From Paenalicyclobacillus ferrooxydans (GTDB taxonomy: Bacteria; Bacillota; Bacilli; Alicyclobacillales; Alicyclobacillaceae), in NCBI RefSeq assembly GCF_001399675.1, contig NZ_LJCO01000048.1:1-64000 (forward strand): 64,000 nucleotides of DNA, written 5' to 3'. The notes under the pieces are model-generated. The model made no database searches. It had not been told where the DNA came from and saw only the letters and a list, made by a program, of their open reading frames with translations. The translations under genes were made by a program, and so were the position numbers. Each line of letters opens with the position of its first letter. Within the stretch, counting starts at the first letter, position 1. Positions 44,564-54,396 of the stretch are shown here, one piece after another.

Positions 44564-44842
44564 TCAGGATTCCCGTCGTACACTTTTTTGCTTTCGTGAG
44601 ACCGGGCGACCGCGCCACCCTTCACGCTTCAATTTTCCGCGTTTCTTGTCACGGTAGTAAACATATCCGCCGAGAAAAGCGGTACCGAGAAATGCAAGGA
44701 TGAGTCCAAGGATCGAGATAATGCCATCTGTGACATGACCGTATGCAAGCCAGTCTACAATGTGTATCCTGAATAAATTGAGCCCTTCTCCGGCAATTAC
44801 GAACACAACCAGAAGAATCACCCAGGCAATGAGATTGCGCAA
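44564..44842 (-). CDS. DUF2627 (YqzF-like) membrane protein
   Basis: 92 residues with two membrane helices (NLIAWVILLVVFVIAGEGLN; ISILGLILAFLGTAFLGGYV) and a basic tail (YYRDKKRGKLKREG). This matches DUF2627/YqzF, a small protein found beside bkdR in Bacillus; position and orientation agree here. TTG 44842 is chosen because AAAAGAGG lies nine bases upstream; the open frame extends to 44947 without a better start. Confidence 0.75.
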   Translation of the reverse strand: MRNLIAWVILLVVFVIAGEGLNLFRIHIVDWLAYGHVTDGIISILGLILAFLGTAFLGGYVYYRDKKRGKLKREGWRGRPVSRKQKSVRRES

Positions 44843-44993
44843 TCGTAAGCGCCTCTTTTCTTGTGATGGAGCTTCTCTGACTCTCTGAGAATACCACGTC
44901 ACAGACCGTTCAGACCAGATTTCACAAATAACAGACCGCATCTTCACTGAGAAAGTGTAAAATGTCGGGTGATTGCCATAACGAGGTGAGAGA

Positions 44994-46754
44994 ATGGACG
45001 TTGTGATTGTCGGTGCTGGGGTTGGCGGACGAAAACTGATTGAAGCTGTTTATGGTCACCCCGAGGTTACCATTCAATGTGTTGTTGACACGAATCCCAA
45101 CGCTTCAGGAATCAAGTTGGCCGAAGAACTCGGAATCCCTACACGTGAAGACTACCAGCAAGCCGTTCTTGAGTATCCTGCAGATGCAGTACTTGAAGCT
45201 ACTGGTGAGGAAGACGTGCTTCATTGTCTTCAACAACTGGTGTCCAACGACACAGCCGTCATTTCCGGCGCTGCTTTGCGCTTTGTTGTGCTGCTCGTCG
45301 AGGATAAAGTTCGTTTGATTCAAGCCCTTCAATCACGACAGCAACTCGCCTCAGAAGTGACCAACCTGAAGGACGTTCAAACCTTGCTCGAGGCGATCAT
45401 CCAATCGACTCAAGACGCCATATCCGTCGTCGATGCAGATGGGCGCGGTATCCTGATTAATCCGGCATACACAAGGTTAACCGGCTTGCGTCCTGAAGCG
45501 GTGATTGGTCAACCGGCCAACGTAGACATTGCCGAAGGCGAAAGTATGCACCTTCAAGTCCTTCGCACCCGCCGACCCGTCAAAAATGTTCCACTCAAAG
45601 TGGGTCCAACAAAACGCGAGGTTGTCGTGGATGTGGCCCCAATCATCGTCGGCAACGAGCTTCGAGGCAGTGTCGGCGTGATCCATGACGTCTCCGAAAT
45701 TAAGCGTCTGACGGAAGAATTAAACCGCGCCAACCACCTGATTCGAACCGTTCAAGCCAAATATACATTTGACGATATCATCGGAACGAGTCCAGCCATT
45801 ACACTGGCCGTGGAGCAGGCGAGGCGTGCCGCCGAGACGCCGGCAACTGTACTCTTGCGCGGCGAATCCGGGACAGGAAAGGAACTGTTCGCCCACGCCA
45901 TCCATCGCCAAAGTGACCGGCACAGTCATCCATTTGTGCGGGTAAACTGCGCCGCACTGTCAGAGTCTCTGCTTGAGAGCGAATTATTCGGCTATGAAGA
46001 AGGGGCGTTTACAGGAGCAAAGCGCGGCGGAAAACGCGGGCTGTTCGAAGAAGCGTCACAAGGTACGCTGTTCCTTGACGAAATCGGAGAGATGAGCACT
46101 GCCACGCAAGCAAAACTGCTGCGGGCCCTTCAGGAGCAAGAGATAGTTCGGGTGGGAGGGACCAATCCAATCCTCATCGACGTAAGACTGATTGCGGCAA
46201 CCCACGTCAACCTTGAACAAGCCGTCGCAAAAGGGCGGTTTCGGGAAGACTTGTATTATCGCTTGAACGTTGTTCCGATTGTCATTCCACCGCTTCGATA
46301 CCGAAAGCAGGACATCCCTCCAATTGCAGAGTACATTGTATACCGACACAATCAAACCTATGGCCGAAACGTTGAGCGCATCTCCGACACTGCCGTGGCT
46401 CGGCTGATGGATTATGACTGGCCAGGCAACGTCAGGGAACTCGAAAATACGATTGGCCGTGCAATGATCCACATGTCGTTTCACGAAACGGTACTCGACG
46501 CACATCACTTACCACCCGTTCAAAGAGTCGACCCACTGTCCGTCTCCGTTTCCGATGACAGATTCACCGCCCTCTCGAATGTTGCGGTGGCTCCTCATTT
46601 GAAGCGTCTTCCGGAGATGGTACGCGAGATTGAGCGACAAATTATCATCAACACACTCCAGAAGAACGGGGGCAACAAAACGGACGCAGCCAGACAACTC
46701 GGTATCTCACTACGGAGCCTCTATAACAAGTTGGACAGCAGCGAAAATGACTGA
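44994..46754 (+). CDS. bkdR: Sigma-54-dependent activator of branched-chain amino acid catabolism (BkdR-like)
   Basis: 586 residues. Residues 1-110 are a Rossmann-type domain ([39 protein letters not shown]) resembling NAD-binding domains. A PAS domain follows at about 135-240 ([20 protein letters not shown]), then the AAA+ domain with [10 protein letters not shown] (Walker A), [17 protein letters not shown] (the sigma-54 contact loop) and a C-terminal Fis-type helix-turn-helix ([20 protein letters not shown]). It should activate the -24/-12 promoter at 47038. It is divergent from DUF2627. Confidence 0.93.
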   Translation: MDVVIVGAGVGGRKLIEAVYGHPEVTIQCVVDTNPNASGIKLAEELGIPTREDYQQAVLEYPADAVLEATGEEDVLHCLQQLVSNDTAVISGAALRFVVLLVEDKVRLIQALQSRQQLASEVTNLKDVQTLLEAIIQSTQDAISVVDADGRGILINPAYTRLTGLRPEAVIGQPANVDIAEGESMHLQVLRTRRPVKNVPLKVGPTKREVVVDVAPIIVGNELRGSVGVIHDVSEIKRLTEELNRANHLIRTVQAKYTFDDIIGTSPAITLAVEQARRAAETPATVLLRGESGTGKELFAHAIHRQSDRHSHPFVRVNCAALSESLLESELFGYEEGAFTGAKRGGKRGLFEEASQGTLFLDEIGEMSTATQAKLLRALQEQEIVRVGGTNPILIDVRLIAATHVNLEQAVAKGRFREDLYYRLNVVPIVIPPLRYRKQDIPPIAEYIVYRHNQTYGRNVERISDTAVARLMDYDWPGNVRELENTIGRAMIHMSFHETVLDAHHLPPVQRVDPLSVSVSDDRFTALSNVAVAPHLKRLPEMVREIERQIIINTLQKNGGNKTDAARQLGISLRSLYNKLDSSEND

Positions 46755-46828
46755 TCAAAAGACACCGCAAGCAACCTTCCTTTTCAGATTTACATTTTTC
46801 TCTTCAGAGGCAAATGTAAACGCTTGCT

Positions 46829-46873
46829 TGCAAAATATTGCACGACGCGCAAATTACTGCATGGTAACTGCAG
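46829..46873 (+). promoter_or_regulatory. Candidate upstream activator sites for the sigma-54 promoter
   Basis: Perfect palindrome TGCAA-AATA-TTGCA (46829-46842) and a second dyad CTGCA-TGGTAA-CTGCAG-like element (46857-46873), about 170-210 bases upstream of the -24 box, the normal distance for an enhancer-binding activator. The binding protein is inferred. Apart from this and the promoter, 46755-47164 has no gene that I can see. Confidence 0.45.
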
Positions 46874-47037
46874 AAAATTTCACACCACATTCAACAAAAG
46901 CGATTCGAAGACCATAAGGTTTACCCTTTGCAATACCGCCTGAACAGAAGTTTCGAATGTAAAATGACCAATTTCGCATTGATATGACACATGTTTTACA
47001 GCTGATCGATGAAAAGGAACCCACCGAAGCAGTATGT

Positions 47038-47053
47038 TGGCACGATTTTTGCT
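47038..47053 (+). promoter_or_regulatory. Sigma-54 (-24/-12) promoter of the bkd operon
   Basis: TGGCAC-GATTT-TTGCT, an almost perfect match to TGGCAC-N5-TTGCW with GG and GC ten bases apart. It lies 112 bases before the leucine dehydrogenase start codon and downstream of a sigma-54 activator gene. Confidence 0.9.
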
Positions 47054-47164
47054 GGTCATACACCTTGGTTAACGTTTTCTCGTTCAACACCAACACGAGG
47101 CACTCGTTTGGCCTGTACAAGATTCGTGGTATGCTATGGGAGACACGTGAGGAGGCACATCTCG

Positions 47165-48241
47165 ATGGACTTATTCAACTACCTAGAGAAATACGACTAC
47201 GAGCAGGTTGTTTTCTGTCACGACGAAGCATCTGGGCTCAAAGCCATCATTGCGATTCATGACACAACGCTCGGTCCGGCACTCGGCGGATGCCGCATGT
47301 GGACTTATGCGACCGAAGAAGAGGCGATTACGGACGCACTGCGGTTAGCACGTGGCATGACGTACAAAGCCGCGGCTGCAGGATTAAATCTAGGAGGCGG
47401 AAAAACCGTCGTCATCGGTGATCCGAAAAAAGACAAGAGCGAAGCGCTATTTCGCTCACTAGGCCGTTACATCCAAAGCTTGAACGGCCGTTACATCACT
47501 GCTGAAGATGTTGGAACAAGTGTCCATGATATGGACCTTATCCATATGGAAACGAGCTACGTGACCGGTGTTTCCAGCGCCTACGGTTCGAGCGGCAATC
47601 CGAGTCCAATGACAGCCCTTGGGGTCTTCCGCGGGTTACAGGCAACAGCGAAAGTGGCTCTTGGGACAGACGACATGGCTGGGAAAAAAGTCGCTATTCA
47701 AGGGCTTGGGAGTGTAGGCTACGCATTGGCTGAGTTTTTGAAGCAAGCAGGTGCAGAGCTCGTTGTAACAGACATCAACGAAGAAGCACTTCGACGGGCG
47801 ACCAATGAACTCGGGGCAAAGGTGGTACAACCTGGGGACATATTTGCACAAGATGTTGATATCTTCGCTCCGTGTGCGCTTGGAGCTATCATCAACAACG
47901 ATACAATTGATCGCTTGCGTTGCAAGGTTGTTGCCGGTTCAGCCAACAATCAGCTTGCCGAAGAGCGGCACGGCGACATGTTGCACGAACGCGGGATTCT
48001 CTACGCCCCGGACTATGTGATTAACTCAGGCGGCCTCATCAATGTTGCGGATGAATTGGAAGGATATCATCCGGAGCGCGCGAAGGCAAAAGTCGAGAAC
48101 ATCTACAAAATTATGCTTGAACTCTACCGGGTGGCTGATGAACAAGGCATACCGAGCTATCAAGCCGCAGACCATATGGCAGAAAGCCGCATTGCACAAC
48201 TAAAACAAGTTCGCAGTACTTTCGTTCGGAACGGAAAGTAA
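47165..48241 (+). CDS. bcd: Leucine dehydrogenase
   Basis: 358 residues (family about 365). Deaminates Leu, Ile and Val oxidatively to 2-oxo acids with NAD+, the entry step of the pathway below it. Motifs: [18 protein letters not shown] with the catalytic Lys in [15 protein letters not shown], and the Rossmann loop [19 protein letters not shown] 47165 follows GAGGAGG by nine bases; the long upstream open frame covers the promoter and is not translated. A strong hairpin at 48253 separates it from lpd. Confidence 0.95.
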   Translation: MDLFNYLEKYDYEQVVFCHDEASGLKAIIAIHDTTLGPALGGCRMWTYATEEEAITDALRLARGMTYKAAAAGLNLGGGKTVVIGDPKKDKSEALFRSLGRYIQSLNGRYITAEDVGTSVHDMDLIHMETSYVTGVSSAYGSSGNPSPMTALGVFRGLQATAKVALGTDDMAGKKVAIQGLGSVGYALAEFLKQAGAELVVTDINEEALRRATNELGAKVVQPGDIFAQDVDIFAPCALGAIINNDTIDRLRCKVVAGSANNQLAEERHGDMLHERGILYAPDYVINSGGLINVADELEGYHPERAKAKVENIYKIMLELYRVADEQGIPSYQAADHMAESRIAQLKQVRSTFVRNGK

Positions 48242-48252
48242 ACATGAGCTGT

Positions 48253-48283
48253 GAACGCGCAGGACATCCCCTGCGCGTTCTTT
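48253..48283 (+). terminator. Terminator or attenuating hairpin after bcd
   Basis: GAACGCGCAGG (48253-48263) pairs perfectly with CCTGCGCGTTC (48270-48280), then TTTCG. An 11-bp GC-rich stem with a short T tract; it probably stops part of the transcripts before lpd. Confidence 0.75.
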
Positions 48284-48387
48284 CGAAATCCAGCAGAAGT
48301 GGCTGTATGATGAGGTTTCGAAGACACCAAACCCACCTACGATTACATATATCGTTCATATCCATGGAATGAATGGGAGGCCAAAGC

Positions 48388-49815
48388 GTGCCAGAATCGG
48401 AACTTGATCTCGTTGTACTCGGCGGAGGCACAGGCGGCTATGTGTCGGCAATTCGTGCTGCGCAGATCGGAATGAAGGTGGCTGTCGTTGAGCGTGGGAA
48501 GCTTGGCGGAACCTGTCTTCATCGAGGGTGTATTCCTAGCAAAGCATTGCTTCGTTCTGCAGAAGTGTTTGCCCTTGCCAAGGAAGCAGCGAAGTTCGGT
48601 GTCAATATCGGTGAACCACAACTGAATCTCGCACAGGCAATGGTGCGCAAAGAAAAGGTCGTCGAACAACTCTATCAGGGTGTGCAGTTCCTGATGAAAA
48701 AATACAATATCCCGGTCTACAGCGGCATTGGACGTATCATGGGTCCGTCTATCTTTTCACCGCAGGCTGGTTCCGTCATGGTGGAGTACCCAGATGGTGA
48801 TACAGAGATCCTTGCACCGCGCTATACGCTGATCGCCACCGGATCGCAGCCGCGCGCCTTACCTGGCCTGCCTTTTGATGGCGTGCGTGTTCTTTCCAGT
48901 GACGATGCACTCCAACTTCACCAAGTGCCAGAGTCTATGTTGATTGTCGGCGGCGGCGCGATTGGCATTGAATGGGCCTCGATGTTATCTGACATGGGCA
49001 CAGACGTGACCCTCGTAGAATTTCTTCCGCGGATACTTGCGCTCGAAGACGAGGACATCTCGCGTGAAGCGACGAGGGTCCTCAAGAAGCGAGGCGTCAA
49101 AATTCACACAAACGCGAAACTCATGCCGGAAACGCTCGAGTCCACAGAATCTGGCGTTTCTGTAGCGGTCGATGTGAAAGGCGATATCAAAACTTTCTCT
49201 GCGGCTTCGGTCTTGGTTGCCGTCGGCCGCGCTCCCGTCATCGATGACATTGGTCTTGAAGCGACTGAAATTGCGGTGGAGCGGGGGGCCATCGTGGTCG
49301 ACAAGGACTATCGGACCAAAGAGAAAAACATCTTTGCCATCGGTGATGTTATCGGTGGGATACAGTTAGCCCATGTGGCCGCTCACGAGGGCATCCATGC
49401 CGTCGAAGTGATGGCAGGCCTTCACCCGCATCCGCTAGACTATACAATGGTTCCAAAATGCACGTACAGCCGTCCTGAAGTTGCGAGTGTTGGTCTCACG
49501 GAAGCAGAGGCAAAAGACAAAGGCTTCAAAGTGAAAACCGGAAAGTTTCAGTTCCGTGCAAATGGTAAAGCCTTGGTGTATGGAGATGCAGACGGCTTTG
49601 TAAAAGTGATCGCGGACGAACAGACAAACGACGTACTTGGTGTTCATATGATTGGACCGCATGTAACGGACCAGATTTCTGAAGCCAGCCTGGCACGCGT
49701 ACTGAACGCAACACCGTGGGAAATCGGACACACCATTCATCCGCATCCCACATTGACCGAAGCGCTTGGAGAAGCAGCCCTTGCTGTAGACGGAGTCGCT
49801 ATCCACGGCGGTTGA
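48388..49815 (+). CDS. lpdV: Dihydrolipoyl dehydrogenase (E3) of the branched-chain complex
   Basis: 475 residues. FAD protein that reoxidises dihydrolipoyl-E2 with NAD+. FAD loop LVVLGGGTGGYVSAIRAAQ, redox disulfide GGTCLHRGCIPSK, NAD loop LIVGGGAIGIEWASML, and the C-terminal active-site His in HTIHPHPTLTEAL. GTG 48388 is chosen (GGGAGG upstream). The context (E1 alpha, E1 beta and E2 directly downstream) assigns it to the branched-chain rather than pyruvate complex. Confidence 0.95.
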   Translation: MPESELDLVVLGGGTGGYVSAIRAAQIGMKVAVVERGKLGGTCLHRGCIPSKALLRSAEVFALAKEAAKFGVNIGEPQLNLAQAMVRKEKVVEQLYQGVQFLMKKYNIPVYSGIGRIMGPSIFSPQAGSVMVEYPDGDTEILAPRYTLIATGSQPRALPGLPFDGVRVLSSDDALQLHQVPESMLIVGGGAIGIEWASMLSDMGTDVTLVEFLPRILALEDEDISREATRVLKKRGVKIHTNAKLMPETLESTESGVSVAVDVKGDIKTFSAASVLVAVGRAPVIDDIGLEATEIAVERGAIVVDKDYRTKEKNIFAIGDVIGGIQLAHVAAHEGIHAVEVMAGLHPHPLDYTMVPKCTYSRPEVASVGLTEAEAKDKGFKVKTGKFQFRANGKALVYGDADGFVKVIADEQTNDVLGVHMIGPHVTDQISEASLARVLNATPWEIGHTIHPHPTLTEALGEAALAVDGVAIHGG

Positions 49816-49844
49816 TCGGTGAAGAACTGAAAGGAGGCATTGGA

Positions 49845-50870
49845 TTGGCTGATCTCAAACATCGTGAACTTGGATTGACCGATGAACAGGTCAAAGAGAT
49901 GTATCGGTACATGGTCTTGGCCCGAAGTGTCGACGAGCGGATGTGGTTGCTCAACCGAAGCGGGAAGATCCCATTCGTGATTTCATGCCAAGGTCAGGAG
50001 GGTGCCCAGGCAGGTGCAGGATTCGCACTTGACCGAACACGGGACTACATCGCACCCTACTATCGCGATCTTTGCCTTGTACTTATATATGGACATACTG
50101 CAAAGACTGAGCTATTGTCGGCGTTTGGAAAACCAGAAGACCCGAACAGCGGCGGACGCCAAATGCCGGGGCACTTTGGGGACCGCCAGCACCGCATTAT
50201 CAGCGGATCCAGCCCTGTCGGCACACAAATTCCACACGCTGTCGGGGCTGCACTGGCAGCTAAAATGCGTGGAGAAGATAGTGTGGCCTATGTATCTTTT
50301 GGTGAAGGGACGAGCAACCAGGGCGACTTTCATGAGGCTGCCAACTTCGCGGGCATTCATAAACTTCCCGTTATATTCTTCTGTGAAAACAACCAATATG
50401 CGATCTCCGTTCCGACCAAAAAGCAACTCGGGTGCGAAAATGTCGCCGATCGTGCACAAGGCTACGGTTTCGAAGGCGTAGTCGTCGACGGTATGGACCC
50501 GCTTGAGGTCTATCGGGTGATGAAGCAGGCTGTCGAGAAAGCCAGAACCGGGGGGGGACCCACGCTGGTCGAAGCAAAGACATACCGGCTGGTCCCGCAC
50601 TCGAGTGATGATGATGACCGAACATACCGTTCACGCGAAGAAGTTGAAGAGGCCAAACGGACAGATTCCCTCGTCCGGATGAAAAACTACCTCTTGGAGG
50701 TGGGGTTACTTGACGAAGAGGCGGATGCAGCGATTCGCAAGGACGTTATGAATGAAGTGAATGCTGCGACGGCCTATGCGGAGTCAGCCGCTCAGGCAGA
50801 TCCGTCTACTTTGATGAAGTACGTCTATGCAGAGGAGGAGAGTCGGAATGGCGACAAAACTGTACATTGA
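49845..50870 (+). CDS. bkdAA: Branched-chain 2-oxoacid dehydrogenase E1, alpha subunit
   Basis: 341 residues. Thiamine-diphosphate decarboxylase subunit. GHFGDRQHRIISGSSPVGTQ, then the ThDP-binding segment SFGEGTSNQGDFHEAANFAG and FFCENNQYAISVPTKKQ. HSSDDDDRTYRSREEVEE is the phosphorylation-loop region, and its Ser-Asp-Asp-Asp form is typical of branched-chain enzymes. TTG 49845 lies behind AAGGAGG. Its 3' end overlaps the beta subunit's start by 23 bases, giving coupled, equal synthesis. Confidence 0.95.
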   Translation: MADLKHRELGLTDEQVKEMYRYMVLARSVDERMWLLNRSGKIPFVISCQGQEGAQAGAGFALDRTRDYIAPYYRDLCLVLIYGHTAKTELLSAFGKPEDPNSGGRQMPGHFGDRQHRIISGSSPVGTQIPHAVGAALAAKMRGEDSVAYVSFGEGTSNQGDFHEAANFAGIHKLPVIFFCENNQYAISVPTKKQLGCENVADRAQGYGFEGVVVDGMDPLEVYRVMKQAVEKARTGGGPTLVEAKTYRLVPHSSDDDDRTYRSREEVEEAKRTDSLVRMKNYLLEVGLLDEEADAAIRKDVMNEVNAATAYAESAAQADPSTLMKYVYAEEESRNGDKTVH

Positions 50871-51831
50871 GGCCATCCACGATGCCCTGTATGACGAAAT
50901 GAAACGTGATGATCGCGTTTTTGTGCTTGGAGAAGACGTTGGCGTCCGCGGCGGCGTATTCCGGGTGACGACAGGGTTGCAGGAAGAATTTGGTGAATAT
51001 CGTTGTCTTGATTTCCCGTTGACTGAGTCCGCGATTGTGGGTGTCGCGATTGGAGCGGCAGCAGCAGGCATGATTCCTGTTGCTGAGATTCAATTTGCAG
51101 ACTTTATCATGCCTGCTGTGAATCAAATCATTTCAGAAGCCGCAAAGATGCGCTATCGTTCCAACAATGACTGGAGCAGCCCAATCGTGGTCCGTGCTCC
51201 ATACGGCGGGGGGGTCCACGGCGCACTCTATCATTCTCAGAGTGTCGAGGCCATTTTTGCACACGTCCCAGGGCTAAAGATTATCACCCCGTCCACACCA
51301 TACGACGCGAAAGGCCTGTTAAGATCGGCGATTCGCGATCCAGACCCAGTGCTCTTCTTTGAGCACAAAAAACTGTATCGTTCCATCAAGGGAGAAGTCC
51401 CGGACGGGGACTACACTGTTGAAATCGGAAAAGCGAATGTCGTGCGCGAAGGCGACGACATCACGGTCATTTCCTATGGATATGCACTGCACCTAGTGCT
51501 TGAAGCCGCAGAGGAACTCGAAAAGCAAGGATACCAAGCTCATGTACTCGACCTTCGTACACTTCGTCCACTGGATGAGGAAGGCATTCTTGATGCTGCC
51601 AGGAAGACCGGCAAGGTTTTGATTGTCCATGAAGACAATAAAGTATCCGGCATTGGCGCTGAGGTATCCGCCATTATTGCGGAGCACGCGATGTTTGACC
51701 TTGACGCACCGATTGGCCGTCTGGCAGGGCCAGAGGTTCCAGCCATGCCGTTTAACCCCGTGCTTGAAAAAGCGTACATGTTGTCTGCTGACAAGGTGTT
51801 TCAGGCCATGCATCGACTTGCCCGGTTCTAA
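50848..51831 (+). CDS. bkdAB: Branched-chain 2-oxoacid dehydrogenase E1, beta subunit
   Basis: 327 residues. LGEDVGVRGGVFRVTTGLQE, FPLTESAIVGVAIGAAAAGM and EIQFADFIMPAVNQIISEAA are the conserved ThDP-cofactor partner motifs; HSQSVEAIFAHVPGLKIITP and the C-terminal LRTLRPLDEEGIL, IGRLAGPEVPAMPFNPVLEK complete the transketolase-type fold. ATG 50848 follows GAGGAGGAG inside the end of the alpha gene. Confidence 0.96.
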   Translation: MATKLYIEAIHDALYDEMKRDDRVFVLGEDVGVRGGVFRVTTGLQEEFGEYRCLDFPLTESAIVGVAIGAAAAGMIPVAEIQFADFIMPAVNQIISEAAKMRYRSNNDWSSPIVVRAPYGGGVHGALYHSQSVEAIFAHVPGLKIITPSTPYDAKGLLRSAIRDPDPVLFFEHKKLYRSIKGEVPDGDYTVEIGKANVVREGDDITVISYGYALHLVLEAAEELEKQGYQAHVLDLRTLRPLDEEGILDAARKTGKVLIVHEDNKVSGIGAEVSAIIAEHAMFDLDAPIGRLAGPEVPAMPFNPVLEKAYMLSADKVFQAMHRLARF

Positions 51832-51905
51832 TCCGAACGAGGGCTCAACTTGTCCTCTTGCAGACCAAACCGATAGACCAGTAAGTTGCTGAAAGGGTGA
51901 AGTGA

Positions 51906-53261
51906 ATGCCAGACATCAAGATGCCACAACTCGGAGAGAGTGTCACTGAAGGCACGATTGGGAAATGGCTGAAAGCCGTTGGCGATCCAGTAAGCAAATA
52001 TGAGCCAATTGCTGAGGTGATCACCGATAAGGTCACCGCAGAGGTGCCGTCAGATTTTGACGGGATTATGGCTGAACTACTGATCGCTGAAGGGGACACG
52101 GTTAAAGTTGGCACGGTCATCTGCCGCATTGAGACCGAAGTGGATGCATCGGGTAATCATGCTGCAGAAGCAGACCAAGTGACACCAGGTCATCCGAAGG
52201 AAGCATCCAGCGATGAAGCAACTCGAAGTAACGGTTCTCTTGTCAAACAACGAATGGCGGAAGTTCCAACTGACACAGGCGAACGGCCAATAGGACGCTT
52301 TTCACCCGCTGTACTACGGATTGCGGAAGAGAAAGGAATCGACCTCAGTCGAGTGACCGGAACCGGTGAAGGTGGGCGGATTACCCGTAAGGACGTTCTC
52401 GCGTACGCAGAGGCATCTGCAGGTGCCGCAGCCTCTGCTGCCAGCCAAGGCGTGGATTCGACTGCGCTTTCAGCAACAGAGGTCCGTTCTGACGCTGCCA
52501 TATCCATTCCCGCAACCGAGGTTCCGTCTTCCGGCGCAGGAACAAGAACTGCTCCTCATGACGATGAGGAGTGGGTCACACCGTCACCCATCCGCAAAAC
52601 GATTGCCAAGCGGATGGTTGAGAGCAAGCACAATGCCCCGCATGCCTGGACGATGGTGGAAGCGGATGTCACGTCTTTATCCCATTTCCGTACCCGTATG
52701 AAGGCAGACTTCAAGCGTCGCGAAGGCATTGATCTGACATATTTACCGTTTTTCATCAAAGCAGTTGTCGAAGCCGTCAAACGTTATCCCATCATGAACG
52801 CCTCATGGATAGATGACAAAATCGTGATGCACAAACGCATCAATATCTCGATTGCGGTGGCAACAGACGACGCACTGGTGGTCCCTGTGATTCACGATGC
52901 GGACAGGCTGAGTATCGCAGGGTTAGCGCACAAGGTGAACGAGTTGGCAGCGAAGGCACGGTCCGGACGACTCACCATGGCTGATATTGAGGGCGGTACG
53001 TTTACCGTGAACAATACCGGAGCATTCGGTTCGGTTTTATCGCAGCCGATTTTGAACTCACCTCAGGCTGGCATCCTGTCTGTCGAATCGATTGTTAAAC
53101 GCCCCGTCGTCGTTGAGGGAGATGCCATCGCCGTTCGAAGTATGGTGAATCTTTGCTTATCGCTCGACCATCGGGTACTCGACGGTTGGGTAGCAGGACA
53201 GTTTCTACGGGCAGTTCGTGAGCGTCTGAGCGCCTTTGACGATAACACGGTGTTGTACTAA
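51906..53261 (+). CDS. bkdB: Branched-chain 2-oxoacid dehydrogenase E2, lipoamide acyltransferase
   Basis: 451 residues. A single lipoyl domain (1-80) has the modified Lys in VITDKVTAEVPS. An Ala/Ser/Thr-rich linker leads to a peripheral subunit-binding domain (about 138-175, SPAVLRIAEEKGIDLSRVTG). A second linker leads to the acyltransferase domain with the catalytic His in LSLDHRVLDGWV and QAGILSVESI. It transfers isobutyryl, isovaleryl or 2-methylbutyryl groups to CoA. The terminator at 53293 ends this gene group. Confidence 0.96.
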   Translation: MPDIKMPQLGESVTEGTIGKWLKAVGDPVSKYEPIAEVITDKVTAEVPSDFDGIMAELLIAEGDTVKVGTVICRIETEVDASGNHAAEADQVTPGHPKEASSDEATRSNGSLVKQRMAEVPTDTGERPIGRFSPAVLRIAEEKGIDLSRVTGTGEGGRITRKDVLAYAEASAGAAASAASQGVDSTALSATEVRSDAAISIPATEVPSSGAGTRTAPHDDEEWVTPSPIRKTIAKRMVESKHNAPHAWTMVEADVTSLSHFRTRMKADFKRREGIDLTYLPFFIKAVVEAVKRYPIMNASWIDDKIVMHKRINISIAVATDDALVVPVIHDADRLSIAGLAHKVNELAAKARSGRLTMADIEGGTFTVNNTGAFGSVLSQPILNSPQAGILSVESIVKRPVVVEGDAIAVRSMVNLCLSLDHRVLDGWVAGQFLRAVRERLSAFDDNTVLY

Positions 53262-53292
53262 TCAATCAATTTACAGGTTGGATTGACGAGAC

Positions 53293-53323
53293 AAGGATGG
53301 CACTGTTTGCCATCCTTTGATTT
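53293..53323 (+). terminator. Terminator after bkdB
   Basis: AAGGATGGCA (53293-53302), loop CTGTT, TGCCATCCTT (53308-53317), then TGATTTC. Perfect 10-bp stem, weak T tract; it may reduce read-through into lipA. Confidence 0.75.
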
Positions 53324-53389
53324 CGTGGAGGGATGTTTTACACTAGAAAAGAGCCTCGGCAAGCGGTCACGCAGAAAGGAAGGGTACAT

Positions 53390-54370
53390 ATGGTTGAATC
53401 CAAACTCATCGAGAAGCAGCGTACCAAAGAAGCCAAGATGAGAGAGCAAGCTGCGAATCGGCCGGAGTGGTTAAAAGTCCACTTAAAAACAGGTCCAAAC
53501 TACAGGGACCTGAAAGGTCTCATGCGCGGACAGGCGCTGCATACGGTCTGTGAGGAAGCGCGGTGTCCGAACATATACGACTGCTGGGAGCATCGAACGG
53601 CGACGTTCATGATTCTTGGAGATATCTGCACAAGAGCCTGCCGATTTTGTGCCGTCACGAGTGGACGGCCGACACACCTCGATCTTGAAGAGCCTGCACG
53701 CGTGGCAGATACGGTTGTCAATATGGGCCTGCAGCATGCCGTTATCACGAGTGTAGCCCGGGATGACCTTGAAGACGGGGGAGCTTCCGTGTTTGCCGCC
53801 ACCATCCGTGCAATTCGCGAACGGTCCCCAGAGTGTGGAGTGGAAGTCTTGATTCCCGATTTCATGGGACGCCTGGAAGACCTGCAAACAGTGTTGGATG
53901 CATCGCCTGATATTTTGAATCACAATATCGAGACCGTTCGCCGTCTTTCCGACTCTGTGCGCTCGAAGGCCAAGTACGACAGGACCCTTGAACTTTTGCG
54001 CCGGTCCAAAGAACTGCGACCGGACATCAGAACCAAGTCCAGCATCATGGTAGGCCTCGGAGAAACTGTTGAAGAAGTGCTCGAGGCCATGGATGATTTA
54101 CGTTCAGCAGGCGTAGACATATTGACGGTCGGCCAGTATTTACAGCCGACGAAAAAGCACTTGTTGGTGGAAAAATTCTACACCCCAACGGAGTTTCTGA
54201 AGTTCCGGGGTGAAGGATTGCAGCGAGGATTTGCACATGTAGAGTCAGGGCCACTGGTTCGCAGCTCGTACCATGCTCATGAGCAAGTTCAGCGGGCGGG
54301 TGGACTGCCAATTCAGTCCCTGTCACAGGAAGCAAAAGACAGAGCACTGGAAGCTGGCGGCATGGCATGA
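53390..54370 (+). CDS. lipA: Lipoyl synthase
   Basis: 326 residues. Radical-SAM enzyme that inserts two sulfurs into octanoyl-protein. Both iron-sulfur clusters are marked: the auxiliary C-x4-C-x5-C set in [12 protein letters not shown], and the radical-SAM C-x3-C-x2-C in [26 protein letters not shown] and the C-terminal [10 protein letters not shown] (cluster-ligand Ser) are also present. ATG 53390 follows AAGGAAGGG. Placement after the E2 gene supplies the cofactor E2 needs. Confidence 0.97.
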   Translation: MVESKLIEKQRTKEAKMREQAANRPEWLKVHLKTGPNYRDLKGLMRGQALHTVCEEARCPNIYDCWEHRTATFMILGDICTRACRFCAVTSGRPTHLDLEEPARVADTVVNMGLQHAVITSVARDDLEDGGASVFAATIRAIRERSPECGVEVLIPDFMGRLEDLQTVLDASPDILNHNIETVRRLSDSVRSKAKYDRTLELLRRSKELRPDIRTKSSIMVGLGETVEEVLEAMDDLRSAGVDILTVGQYLQPTKKHLLVEKFYTPTEFLKFRGEGLQRGFAHVESGPLVRSSYHAHEQVQRAGGLPIQSLSQEAKDRALEAGGMA

Positions 54371-54396
54371 GTCTAGACAAGGAGGAGCGCAATCAG

